Part shown: positions 32,495 through 42,963 of the stretch, piece after piece
How positions within the stretch are numbered: position 1 is the stretch's first letter
Layout: each line of letters starts with the position of its first letter
NCBI GenBank assembly: GCA_001949185.1
Contig: BDGG01000013.1
Span: 627,130-691,129 of the forward strand
Length of the DNA stretch: 64,000 bases
Reading direction: 5' to 3'
DNA from: Ramazzottius varieornatus
Taxonomy: Eukaryota > Tardigrada > Eutardigrada > Parachela > Ramazzottiidae
The notes under the pieces: model-generated
The model's input: the letters and a program-made list of their open reading frames with translations, nothing else
The model's database searches: none
What the model was told of the DNA's origin: nothing
Translations under genes and position numbers: made by a program

Positions 32495-33780
32495 CTATCG
32501 GCGTTCAGTGTGTTGTTCGGTATGTTTAATCTGAGTGACGGTGGTGGGTCCAGTCTTGGTGGTGCTGCTCTTGTCGGCGGAAGTCTGGATTGCACCCTTG
32601 GAGACGGTGGTACCAATAGCGGACTCGACCTTGACATTGACGTTAGTCTGGGCCTTGGCGCTTTCCAAAGCCTCTTTAGCGGCATTGCGCTCAAGCTCGA
32701 GGGCTCGCATTGCGTACTCAGCCTCCAGCTGGATTTCTCTCTCTTGTCGGTTGACTTGGTTCTCAACCATTTCCTTGCGGAATTCTGAAAACAAAAGACG
32801 TCAGGTTGAAAACAAAGCTACGAGCCAAAGCTGCAGGCCTAAACCTTACCAAGATCACGGATGTGTTGTCGCTCCAAGATCTGTCGGATGAGTTCGGCAT
32901 CACGCTCCACTTCCTCTCGGTACTGGGCAGCGCGCATACCCGCGTCTTGCTCATCTTGCCTGGCCAGTTGCTCGACCTGTAAGAAGGTAATCACTTTGAA
33001 ACTCGTGCTTTCGGTATTGCGATCAAAAAGGGGCGTGATCGGAGCAGTTTAGATTTATTACCTTGGCCTTGTAGCGAGCATACTCTTCAGGTCCCAAATC
33101 CTTGCGCTGGATCTTGCTCAAGTCAACGGTGGTCCCTGCGGTAATTTCAGCGCGAGCTCCACCGCCGAGGTTAAGGTCGAGGTTGCTGTGGATGGGAGCA
33201 GCGATGTTGGGAGCAGCAACGGTCAAGTTCTGTAAATTGCAAAAAAATAAATTGAAAATCGGGAATATCGAAGAACCTTCGCCCTACTGTAACCCGAGCT
33301 GAAAAACTATGCCGGTTGATTCTCTTTTTCCACGAGAGCTCGTGCTTTGTCGTACAAGTTCGTACCTTGTCTTGGGTGACGGTGAAGCCGGTTCGGACAG
33401 ATTCCATGTTGGTGCTGCCGAAAGTTGTCACTGGGACTGCAACCAAGAAAGAACATCAGACCGGTCTCAAACATACTTGGAAAGATTACCTAACGTTAAC
33501 GGGCTAACGTTGCTGTTCACTTACCGGTGACGACGTGGGTCTCGCTTTCGGTTTTGGTACCATGCTTGATGACCTCACGCTCCTCATGGACCTCGGAGTG
33601 AGATCCAGGGGGGACGGGGACAGTTCGCTGGGCTCCACCGATGGTAGGTCCTCCACTGCTGGTGTGGACCTCGGTGCGCGAGTAGCTGGAACTTCCTTGA
33701 ACACCTTGACCACCTTGACCACCTTGCTGGCTGGAGGACGAGTGTTGGCTGGACGATTGCTGGTTCTGTCGGGAAGACAT
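32495..33780 (-). CDS. Cytosolic abundant heat soluble (CAHS) protein
   Basis: Five exons, 33525-33780, 33366-33436, 33062-33229, 32850-32976 and 32495-32784, join in frame to give 303 residues. The N-terminus is a Ser/Gln/Gly-rich disordered region. The middle carries CAHS-typical blocks ('TNMESVRTGFTVTQDK', 'KIQRKDLGPEEYARYKAK') and a long charged amphipathic helix ('EQLARQDEQDAGMRAAQYR', 'QEREIQLEAEYAMRALELER'). The C-terminus is Thr/Ser/Lys-rich. CAHS proteins are tardigrade cytosolic disordered proteins that gel on water loss and protect against desiccation. No signal peptide. An acceptor just 5' of the ATG (TTCTTTCGCAG) suggests a 5'-UTR intron. The N-terminal low-complexity extension makes it longer than many CAHS members. 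Which CAHS paralogue it is cannot be told here. Confidence 0.93.
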
Positions 33781-33893
33781 GTTTGCGACAGGGCGTTAGC
33801 GAAAGGCTGCGAAAGAATAAACAAGAGCTGGGTAAGTGCTGCAAAGTACACGGGAATAGTGTGAAGCTGAACTGACACAGTCGGCAAGTTTTA

Positions 33894-33925
<32 letters not shown>
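33894..33925. repeat. (CGT)n triplet microsatellite
   Basis: About ten uninterrupted CGT units, roughly 115 nt upstream of the CAHS start codon, possibly in its 5'-UTR intron or promoter. Confidence 0.9.
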
Positions 33926-35809
33926 TTGTGTGCTCAGCTGAACTTTCTGCCAGGCTTTTTCCCGACGGAAAATGCTGCGAGTTGTACAGGTAGTGATCAT
34001 CAAAGCGCGATAACAACAGCTTGTGTGGTGTGATTTCCTGATATCACCAGCGTGAGAGGTCCTATGAGAGTTAATCCACGGCAAAAACCGGCTGTACGCC
34101 TGGAAAAGAATGCGAGTGGCCTGTCGTACAGACGGCAATATGTCATGAGAATATGCTTGTCGACTCGAGCGGCGAGCCGTCTGGTATTTCCAAAGCTTGA
34201 CTCATTACTTAAGAAGAAGAATAACAGCCCGTATAGGTTGAAGGCGATGTTTACAAGAGATGTGTCGTTCACTATCGATAGGTGCGAATAGCAAACAGAA
34301 TAAAGGTTTTTCGCGCATATTGCCAAAGAAAACCGCATTCCACCGAAATATTCTCTTCGAACACTAAGAACGTCAGCAAACAATTCAACGAAGTGGACGT
34401 TATTATATAGGTCTTTCAGTGGAAATTTGCCGTTTTTTGCGTCAAAATTGTGAATTTCGTATGTAAGTAACGCGACTTTTGAAGCTTGGCTGATGTCCAG
34501 CACCAGTAACAAAGTCTTTTGTTTTTTTTGCTCAAGATCCACTTGAAACACAAAAAGCGGGAAGAAGGAAGAGTTTTAGAATAATAGTGATGCATGTTTA
34601 ACCAGGATTATTTTACGATTTTTTTATCACACGGTCAGCTCCGCCATCGCACCGGCAACACGGCCACTATGCAGCAGCACCTTTGAGCTATCAGTACCGG
34701 AAAAGAAAGCAAGAAGATGGTCCTTGGGGATTTTACAAAGAAGAATTCGTAGAAATCGAGGGGGTGGATTCCCGAGAACAACGTGCCCCAATTAGTGGGG
34801 TAATGACCTTTTCCCTCTCCGAACAGGACACGCTTTGTCAAAACTGAAGCGTGCAATCGATAACTTTTTTGTTGTTGTACCTTTCCACCTCAAGCGCAGA
34901 ATTTCACAAGCGCTAGTAGCAACAAAAGAATTTTTCTGTTGATAACATGGACGCCAAAATTTTCCCAAACGTCACAAACAGCTCCAAGAATTGATCCTGA
35001 GGCTGAAGTGAAGTTTCCTTATGCTCCGACGGAAGACACCATACACCATGCTCAGTGAAAACGAGGGTATCAAAATATTGCTTCTGACGAGCTCGAGAGA
35101 TAGAATTTTTTGAAATAAGCGTAGGAAAGCAGCAATTTCATACTGGTAGACCTTATACTATTCTTTTCTCAGTACTAGAACTGTTAAACACACGGACGAC
35201 CTGGACGAAGCTCTTTACGTTGTACACTTTGAAAAGGGGATTCCCACGTGATGTTTATTTGATTTTTCGTGAGAGCTCGTCTCACCACCGCCACCACCCG
35301 TGGCTTATGGCACCACCATCCAGAATTTGATTTCGATTGGTGGTGACTGAGACACTACCAAGAGCACTTTTGTAGTAAGCAGATTCTGCTGAAATACGGA
35401 AAGCTAGTGTTGTATGTCAGACCCGCGCAGTTTGCTCATCCGAACCTACGTTTTGGCTCTGTTGCCCTTCTTTCGTTGCAGCTCGTAATGACCCAGCTCC
35501 TCAGGCTCATTTCTGAGACGTTTGGTAACGATATTGACAAGAACATCAGTTTCGCGGTGGTGGTAGTGAAATCGTGATTTTCTGGTTGATCTCACCACAT
35601 TTTGTCTAATTTAGAGAAGTGTTGAGAGGAGGCCATCGGTGGTGTCGGTGGAGAGAGGAGCCCTCATCTTGGTTTTTCGTCTAGCTTCCACCTCCTTTCT
35701 CGAGTGTATGCAGTCGTCCTTCCACTTGCCGTCATGGTGCAGCTTCATCTCCTGATAACTTCATTAGCTTAGAGCCTATCGAGAAAACAAAACAACAAAC
35801 AGAACCGAG
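33926..35809. other. Upstream of CAHS; no gene seen
   Basis: No supported gene. Around 35280-35720 there are CACC/GGTGG-rich stretches; part of 35620-35660 resembles, at DNA level, the 'GGKHGGVKV' segment of the gene at 36470 and may be a decayed first exon of the relic listed next. Confidence 0.35.
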
Positions 35810-35911
35810 ATGGCCATCAGTGATGCCGCTAAAAGAGGAGATAAAGGGTACAACCTTCTGGTCGGTAACTGTAATCCTGCCGCCAAAAACATCCTAGCTG
35901 TGAGAAAATGA
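35810..35911 (+). pseudogene. Relic last exon of an LRAT-like paralogue
   Basis: The frame encodes 'MAISDAAKRGDKGYNLLVGN' followed by CNPAAKNIL and a stop. It aligns with the last exon of the gene at 36470 ('MTISDAIRKGGENYNLLFEN', CNHAADSLF). The putative catalytic Asn-Cys is kept but the following His is Pro. No intact first exon was found, so this is most likely a degenerate tandem duplicate. Confidence 0.55.
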
Positions 35912-36415
35912 TGATTCCCGCCAAATTAAAGCGATCCCAGCTTCTAACACAGCTGTCTCCTAAAAGCGTCACGCCACACCACTTGGTCCTATTCATAAAA
36001 AAATTCGTTTTTCTTGTTCTGTAGTCCTCAAGCAAAACCGTTTTCCTGAGTATTGGCTCGGGGAAATAAAATTGTTTGTGAGGGGTGCAGGCGTATTTAG
36101 AGGGTCTGGTCAAGGTCGCCTTCTCCCGTGTGGAGGTCTGGCGGGTTCTTGTTGCAGTATAAAGTATGCTGGCAGGTAAACAGAAGTCCCAATACTCACT
36201 CAGGTGTGGTGTATATGCAACGATAAAGTTTATGCAATGACCTTCTGAATAGCCGCTAAGGGATGGCCTTCAAAAGACCGCTCTTGGCGGACCGAGAGAT
36301 AAGGTCCACTTTAACTGTTGGCAGTATGGACAGCAGTATAAGAAAGAGCTGGAGGGACAGAAGCCATGTCAGTCTTTCCGGTGCAGCTCCTACTGTAGTT
36401 TCTTTCAGTCGTGAA

Positions 36416-36423
36416 TATAAAAG
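36416..36423 (+). promoter_or_regulatory. TATA box of the LRAT-like gene
   Basis: TATAAAAG 54 nt upstream of the ATG at 36470. Another TATAAAG lies near 36158 but is less well placed. Confidence 0.45.
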
Positions 36424-36469
36424 TATTGTGACGAGTAAGAGTCTGTCTTTCTACAGCGAACCATTAACC

Positions 36470-36972
36470 ATGTCTTCGAGTTTTGGTGGGAAAGTCAACA
36501 GGACCCAGGCGGTTACTGACCAGGCCGAGATGGACCGCATTCACGCCCTCCGTATCATCAAGATGGAGCGCGTTTGTCGCCCGTTGAGCGTGGGCTCTGC
36601 AGTGGCCAGTCACCTTCTTAGTGAGGTTGGAGGCAAACATGGAGGAGTCAAAGTCACCACCAGCACCGGAGAACAATTCCCTATCCATAAGGGAGACAAG
36701 TTTGGAGGTGAATGGGGAAATACTGTAGCGGTGCCTGTCGCGGAAATGGGCACAGGTTGGACGGTAAGCTTCGAGAACTACCTAGTGTAAATTATTACAC
36801 AGCGTTCCATCCATGTTTCCCCAACGAACGGCTTCTTTTGTAGACCATGGCGTCAAAAGAGATGGGCAATAGCCAGATGACCATCAGCGACGCCATCAGA
36901 AAAGGAGGGGAAAATTACAACCTCTTGTTCGAAAACTGCAACCACGCCGCAGATTCGTTGTTCAGACAGTAA
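36470..36972 (+). CDS. Small LRAT/NlpC-like protein
   Basis: Exons 36470-36763 and 36844-36972 (TGGACG|GTAAGC ... TTTTGTAG|ACC) give 140 residues. Conserved-looking blocks are 'SEVGGKHGGVKVTTSTGE' with His near residue 57, 'IHKGDKFG', and 'YNLLFENCNHAADSL' with Asn-Cys near residues 129-130. An early His and a later Asn-Cys inside a short beta-rich protein is the circularly permuted order of the LRAT/HRASLS branch of the NlpC/P60 fold, which contains thiol acyltransferases and hydrolases. Assignment rests on this pattern alone. No signal peptide, so probably cytosolic. A relic copy lies about 600 nt upstream. The ATG at 36470 is preferred over the one at 36263 because conserved-looking sequence starts there and TATAAAAG precedes it. 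Confidence 0.65.
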
Positions 36973-37400
36973 AATACAGCATATGTCTTCACGCTGTACT
37001 GATTTAAGTGATTTTATCTTTTTCTGGAACCATTCCATTTGCGCGCCTGGGGTCTGAGATACCGTTACATAGAGTCGAGAAATTTCGATTTGCGTCAACT
37101 TTTTCAGTGGCGTATAAATGAAGTTCTTCCCCTCTTTACTTCGGAACGGCATCTTCTTCCATCATTGTCTGTAGGTAAACGTTTAAAGAACCATAGGGCA
37201 GTAAAGTAACTAGTGTACAGATGCAGAAATCCTACAACTCTACAGGAAAAAAAGGAAACCATTCTTCGACCATCAACCTGGAGCTTATCTCGACTGTACA
37301 GCAAAAGGTAGAACATACAGCTTCACAGTTCAGAAAGCGAAATCGGGATCAAGTTCGTCATGAGAAAGCTCGGGCGTAGAAGCAAATCAGACTACCTGTT

Positions 37401-39834
37401 TTATCTATTCAAGGAGTGCCGTGAAGATACATCGCCAGCCGTAGCCAGCGTCTGCACAGGCGGTCCTTGATCCTCATCCCCTTCCGGCATGGCATTGATG
37501 GCTCTTTGATCGCCGAAGGGTCGATACGTCAAGTGCCTCCTTGGACTATTTAGCGAGCTGGTTAAGCTTCTCGTTAGTCGCGTGTTGTCCAGACCGGAGG
37601 TAGTCCGGCTGGGAATAGCTCCGGTGCTTTGTGTGATTTCATCGTTGGCGATACTTGTTCGCCTCGAAGATCCAAAAAGAAGCGAGCTGACGGTGGTCTG
37701 ACTTCCGGTCGGCTCGATCATCCTCGACGTCGTCTGCAACAAAGCCGCGCATTTCACACATTTTTATTGAATTCAATACGAAGGAAGGTCATTTATTACC
37801 ACGACGGTATCTGGTTTTCTGACGCGGAAGAAAATGACGACCAGAAAGGTCGGAAGGAATTCCCAGAAAAAGAGGACCAGCCCGAAGCTAAGGTAGCCAT
37901 AGCCTTCGTGGATGTTGAAGAGATCTCCCTGAAACCATATTTGTTTTTCTCTAGTGTGAGCCTAGAAGAGAATATGGGAGCTCAGCAAACAAACTCGACC
38001 AAATCGTTCGCCCAAATGGCGCAAGTACTTAACTCATATAGACTGGAAGCGCGCGCCACTCCGGTATTCGGCAAGATTATCTTCGCGAAAGGCGCACTCC
38101 TCCAGGCAAAAACAGTGCGAACGTGCGTCACTTGGGAAAACGATCTGGCCAAGTTCGCTTGCCGAGCTCCTATACGAGGAGAACATAGCGGATTTGTCAA
38201 TGCAAAATCGCATGGCGAACTTGTCAGCTTTCAGGGCGCGCGGTGGCGACACGTCCTATTGCATTACGTCCCAGAACTTGACAAAATGCGACACGCACGC
38301 CCCTGGCGGCTCTCTGAAAAACTTTCCCACAGGCTTTTTAACATTAGAAAAACCTTCTCCCTGTTAAACCCGACAAGAGACTCTCTCTATTCTCCTTAGC
38401 TTCTGGATCAGTACGGTTAGATTCTACAAGGGTTCTTTTATCTAAAGAAACCGAGAAAAAAGTAAAACGATCCAGTACTTCGTCAGAACCGACGCTGACA
38501 AGTTGGCGATGCGATTTTGCATTGACAAGTCCGCCATGTTCTCCTCGTAATTATGACGACTGACGGGGGAAAAACCATACCTCGTTGGATACGTTTATCC
38601 ATCCGTAATCGAAGCCCGGTATCTTTTCGGGACATGATAGAGCGATGAAGTCATAGATCGCTCTTGAAACGTAGAGACAGATGGTGACGACACAAAAAGC
38701 CGTTGCCTGACCCACTGTTGCTCCCTACCAGAAAAAACCCTGAAACTGAAACTGCAAGGAGTAAATTCGGAAGTTCACAATTTACCTTGGCTTCCAGGAG
38801 AATATTAGCGGAGGACATGCTGGCTAGTTTGTACACACAGAAAGACAAGGCGACGCTGGCCAGAATGAAGAGGGTATCACAGATGGCCACACGAGCGACG
38901 ATAATGGACAGCATGGACCCATCGTTCTGGTTTTTCTTCAGAATAGCCGCGATGATGTCCGTCGCAAGGAACAGAAGCATCACCAGACTCATACCCACTC
39001 GAAGGTACAGGTGATAGCGTCTCGGACCCCCATACCGCACTCGGGCCTTTATCAAGACCTGTCGAGAACCAAACATTACGCACTTTATCGATTATCCAAC
39101 TCACCGTACCTTCCGGTTAGTCATGTCTTGCTCGAACTCCGACTTGCCTGGGCGAAGTAAAGGACGAGTAGACACAGGAGAAAGAACTGGATACACACGG
39201 GAAAGCAGTACAGAAGCCAGTAAGCCGCAACGGGGAGATCCTGCAAAGAAAACAACAGTAGCCGATTGTATATCCAGCCCGGCTCGCAATGACGATAAAT
39301 GGACATGCTTTCAACATGCTAGACCATATCACAAGGACGTGTCTTGTTCGCCTAAGGTCCAGCCGGGTAACGGTGAACTGCTCTGTTGAAGCAGCCCCGA
39401 CGTCATCAACACAATAGGACGATGTACACTATTATATACTGCTGCAAATGTCAGCGTCGTGACGTCACGCGCGCTAGTCACCACTTGACGACTTTTCGCT
39501 ACGATATTTGCAGGCCGTTAGTCATTCCAACGGAAGCTGCACCTTCGACCTAATTCACATTCCAACTTACATTTGCGAGTCGAGTATTTCGAATATAAAA
39601 GGAGAACAGCGTAATGCGTAGACCAGCCCATAGAAGACAGGAAAACAGGAACACGGACTGATGGGAGAGGCGTTTGTGTCGATAGTAGAAGATCAGCCAG
39701 AGCTGGATGTAGGCGAGCAAGAACAGGCCGCAGTACAGGGTGATGAAGGCGATGGTCAAATCCTGATGCACAACGGGCGTCAAACCTGGCCCGATCGTCG
39801 GGAAGAACGGAGCGATGGTCGTAGTGGGATCCAT
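37401..39834 (-). CDS. GPR137: GPR137-family seven-transmembrane protein
   Basis: Six exons, 39571-39834, 39148-39240, 38786-39058, 38581-38724, 37800-37928 and 37401-37733, keep phase 0 at every join and give 411 residues. Diagnostic GPR137 blocks are present: '[20 protein letters not shown]', '[20 protein letters not shown]', 'LYFAQVLIKAR', 'ANILLEAK', '[11 protein letters not shown]' and '[18 protein letters not shown]'. GPR137 proteins are lysosomal membrane proteins linked to Rag/mTORC1 control. The cytoplasmic tail is Ser/Thr/Arg-rich. The second intron (39059-39147) starts with GC (CAG|GCAAGT) and ends CGACAG; homology requires exactly this junction. Intron 4 (37929-38580) contains an inverted repeat. 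An in-frame ATG at 39915 could extend the N-terminus. Confidence 0.93.
38060..38553. repeat. Inverted repeat inside GPR137 intron 4
   Basis: About 55 nt at 38172-38228 (CGAGGAGAACATAGCGGATT ...) recurs as the reverse complement at about 38497-38550 with only a few mismatches. The left part of the region (38060-38150) resembles the hairpin repeats at the start of the window (GGCGCAC..., AACGTGCGYCACTTG). Confidence 0.65.
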
Positions 39835-39915
39835 CGTAATTGATGAGAAGGTAGTCGGGGTGTTATGATGACTGCGTTGCATGCAGATGTCGTAACGATT
39901 ATCACATGCCAACAA

Positions 39916-40794
39916 GGTGATAAAAGTCCTTATGGAGGAGCGACCAGACGGAGGTAGCTGGACATGTTTATCCGCGAGCGACGTTTCAATGGGTTTATCA
40001 TGGACTGCCGCAGAACAAGAACTTGCTGGGATTGATCGTCTGATGGAGGACGAAGAAGCAAGGTCCAGAGTCCGACTCCAGTCTTCAGACGAAATTTCCG
40101 TTCCAAGGAAATCAACAACAAATCTTGTGTTGTCCCAGCGGTGAACGGATGATTTTCTCAGCCTAGTATCGAGATTTTCCCAGTTCTCACGTACGACCTG
40201 CCAGGAACTATTACAATACCGAATTTTGTCATCAGTGTGCAGATTCTACCCTACTGAAGCAGAAGTTGGGTGCTCGAACGACATTGGAAAGGGTGTTTTC
40301 CATATGGAAAAGTATTGATTGACTGACTGCCGTTACTGAGTCAGTTTCTACTTTGTGATGTTGCGCCGTTCCGTGTTCTCAGTAAGTCGCTGAGAAAATC
40401 ATTCGTCCACCGCTGTGTTGTCCGATGTGTGACAAGCATGACTTGCTGACGTAGACCAAAATAACGGCATGACTCAATGCGTTTCGCTTTGACACGCCGG
40501 CAGGTGGCGTTGCTCGTTGTGCCCCACAAAGGCTTCCGTTCCATACGCGCGGGGTTATAAGTTCATCGAGAAATTAGTACGTTTCTTGGCATGATCAAAC
40601 TTTAAGAAGAAAAATAGGGGATGAATCTAACATTATGCAGAGTTTCCGTATGGTATTGTGACTTCCCCCAAAATTACAGTAATCGAAAGTGTGCGTCCAC
40701 AACCACACGTCAGATATGGTAGAACAATTAACTTTCGAGCAGGGCAGGCTTTGAAGGAAGATCTGTCAGGATGAGCTTTGGACTACTGGCACAT
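39916..40794. other. Intergenic, no gene seen
   Basis: Presumed upstream region of GPR137 and downstream of the GNAT gene. No supported ORF. Confidence 0.4.
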
Positions 40795-41265
40795 TCACCA
40801 GCCCTCAGTTCGATGGATAATGAAACCGTTTTCCATCTTCTGCATGCCAATCTTCGGGTAATACTCCATAGCGGTAGGTGCAGCCATGAGGAAGAAGTCC
40901 GGGCGAGGACCGACTACTTCCTTCGAGAGCATAATCAGCCGCTTTCCAAGACCTCCTTTCTGGTACTCTTTTCGAACAGCCAGATCGGAAACGTAACAAC
41001 AGAAGGCCCAGTCTGTCAAGGAACGAGCCACACCCACCAACCTTCCGTCATCCCAAGCACTGACCAACAGGTTGCTGTTGTCCAGCATCTCCTGCATCCT
41101 CGTTCTGTCCTTGGTTGGTCTGTTCAGGCCCGAGCTGTCGTATAGGTCGATTAGCTCGTCCGCAGTCACGGGATGGTTCTTTTTGAATACTAACTTGGGA
41201 TACAGAGGGTTCGGTGGAGCAGGCAGTACTTCCGCGTTTTCCATTCGCAAAGCGGGCATTTTCAT
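40795..41265 (-). CDS. GNAT-family N-acetyltransferase 1
   Basis: Intronless, 156 residues, about the length of a single GNAT domain. Visible features are the beta2-beta3 hairpin 'LVSAWDDGRLVGVARSLTDW', motif A with the acetyl-CoA pyrophosphate loop Q-K-G-G-L-G-K in 'LAVRKEYQKGGLGKRLI', and the C-terminal 'MAAPTAMEYYPKIGMQ' (YYPKIG is typical of GNAT motif B). Such enzymes transfer an acetyl group from acetyl-CoA to an amine; the acceptor is unknown. Closely related to the gene at 41711 and to the broken copy at 26.3 kb. The compact single-exon form and bacterial look of the sequence make horizontal origin possible. Several in-frame Met codons near the start leave the exact start open. Confidence 0.88.
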   Translation of the reverse strand: MKMPALRMENAEVLPAPPNPLYPKLVFKKNHPVTADELIDLYDSSGLNRPTKDRTRMQEMLDNSNLLVSAWDDGRLVGVARSLTDWAFCCYVSDLAVRKEYQKGGLGKRLIMLSKEVVGPRPDFFLMAAPTAMEYYPKIGMQKMENGFIIHRTEGW

Positions 41266-41710
41266 CTCCGAGAAACGGACCTAGTATTCACCAAAAATTG
41301 AGTCGAAGGCGCTTCAGAATGCCACAAATGAAGAAAGTTTGCTGACAACGAAGCGAACTACCGATATAAGGGTTGAGCGGCTTGAGCGAGCTATGTATTA
41401 AATTAGCCCAAGTTGCATGTTGAGCCCATCCGTCAAATTTCAAGCAACGCATATGTTCTTCGTATCACGTGAAAGCGTGCAGTTGCGATAAGATTTGACT
41501 GATGATACAGACGTAAGCCGATCTCTTACATAATTCCATCGATTTCGACCTTGAAGTGCGCTGTATATCGTATAAGCCTGGACTAGGGGATGAAAAAGTG
41601 CTCGGCTCTGACTCACACGAGATTTCGCGGGCATGGGACGGAGGCGGGCGACTAGACATACCCTTTTTTGGCTAAAAACTCAGGAACTGTAACTATTGTA
41701 TAAGAAAACA

Positions 41711-42196
41711 TCAATTCTTGTCTCGAAAGAGTATAAATCCGTTCTTGATCGGCGACATCCCAATCTTAGGGTAATATTCCATCGCTGTGTCAACTGCCAG
41801 CAACATTAAGTTACTCTGTTCTCCCACAATTTCTTTCGTCAGTCGAATCAGCTCTTTGCCAATGCCGCCTTTTTGGTAGTCCTTCCTCACAGCCAAATCT
41901 GACAGGTAGCAGCAGTAAACAAAGTCCGTCACGGAGCGTGCTACACCCACTAGCCTGTCTTCATCCCAGACGCTAACGACCAAGTTGGAATTATCATACA
42001 TGGCCTGAATACGCGCCACATCTTCCACTGGCCTCGTCAACCCGGAAGCGTTGTACAACTCGATGGCTCTAATGACGGTGATGGGATAGTCTCGTCGGTA
42101 TTGCAGGTTGGGATACAGAGGGTTCGGAGAAGAGGAGAGTACTTGGCTGGACTGGGGCGGTTTCCTTGAGTCCTGCGACATTCTCCGAAGTATCAC
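41711..42196 (-). CDS. GNAT-family N-acetyltransferase 2
   Basis: Intronless, 161 residues, tandem to the previous gene in the same orientation. It shows the same domain: 'VVSVWDEDRLVGVARSVTDF', motif A 'LAVRKDYQKGGIGKELI' with Q-x-x-G-x-G, and 'AVDTAMEYYPKIGM'. The N-terminal 25 residues are Ser/Gln/Pro-rich. Roughly half the residues match its neighbour, so the duplication is older than that which produced the 26.3-kb copy, which is clearly closer to gene 1. Likely cytosolic; substrate unknown. Confidence 0.88.
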   Translation of the reverse strand: MILRRMSQDSRKPPQSSQVLSSSPNPLYPNLQYRRDYPITVIRAIELYNASGLTRPVEDVARIQAMYDNSNLVVSVWDEDRLVGVARSVTDFVYCCYLSDLAVRKDYQKGGIGKELIRLTKEIVGEQSNLMLLAVDTAMEYYPKIGMSPIKNGFILFRDKN

Positions 42197-42963
42197 GCTG
42201 CAACAACCGTAGAAACAAATCTCAGAAATTCTGGGTGGCGATACGCGATTGAAAGATTCCGTTCATAAAGATGATTTACTGTACCAACAGCGCAGCTTAT
42301 CAAAAGATTACGCTAGGTGGGATGTGCACCAGTTTCAAAATTATTTTTCACTCTCACAAGAAGCTTGCACTGTGTTGTCCTTTTTCAGCTGTTTCCATTG
42401 TCAGGAGGTCTGAGTTTCATCTGCTAGGAAATTGTGTAGTGTCAGCTGTTCAGGAAAGCATGGTACAATAGTGGCAGACCTTGCACCGACAACTGCTCAA
42501 GTTCCACCATGTGGGTCTTACGCAACTGCGCATCATTTTGCGAACACAACAGCGTTATCTTTCGCGAGTCATTCGTCCGCAAGAACTTTCTATGCTTTGC
42601 ATAGTAAATCCAGCCTAACATTGCGTCAGATCAAAAGTTTGTAGTACTGGAAATCGCAATACACTTCGAAATATACTTCGGAATAAAAAATTCGCAACGA
42701 TGCTCGTTCAGGAACATGTACCCGGTTGTTGTAAATTTACACGACAGGTGTCTCGTCCAAAATTCTGATCGGTTGATTGGAAAGGAAGCTGAAGGTCAGA
42801 AGTCACGACTTTGACTGCAGTTGTTACGAAGTAACGGTTGTCCAGTTTCTGTCAGAAACGACGTGGAGTTAACTTCAGCTTCGTCAACATACCTGAATTC
42901 GAAGGTGGTCACCCACATCCTAAAGTTTATCCTCGTTGTTGTCTTCCTCGCTGTCTGCTCCAT

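Noticed and set aside
33584-34138. Minus-strand frame with a poly-Asp run upstream of CAHS
   Set aside because: The Asp run is the translated triplet microsatellite and the frame differs from that of CAHS exon 1.
37629-38399. 256-codon plus-strand ORF across GPR137
   Set aside because: Antisense to GPR137 exon 5, part of exon 6 and intron 4, whose identity is secure.
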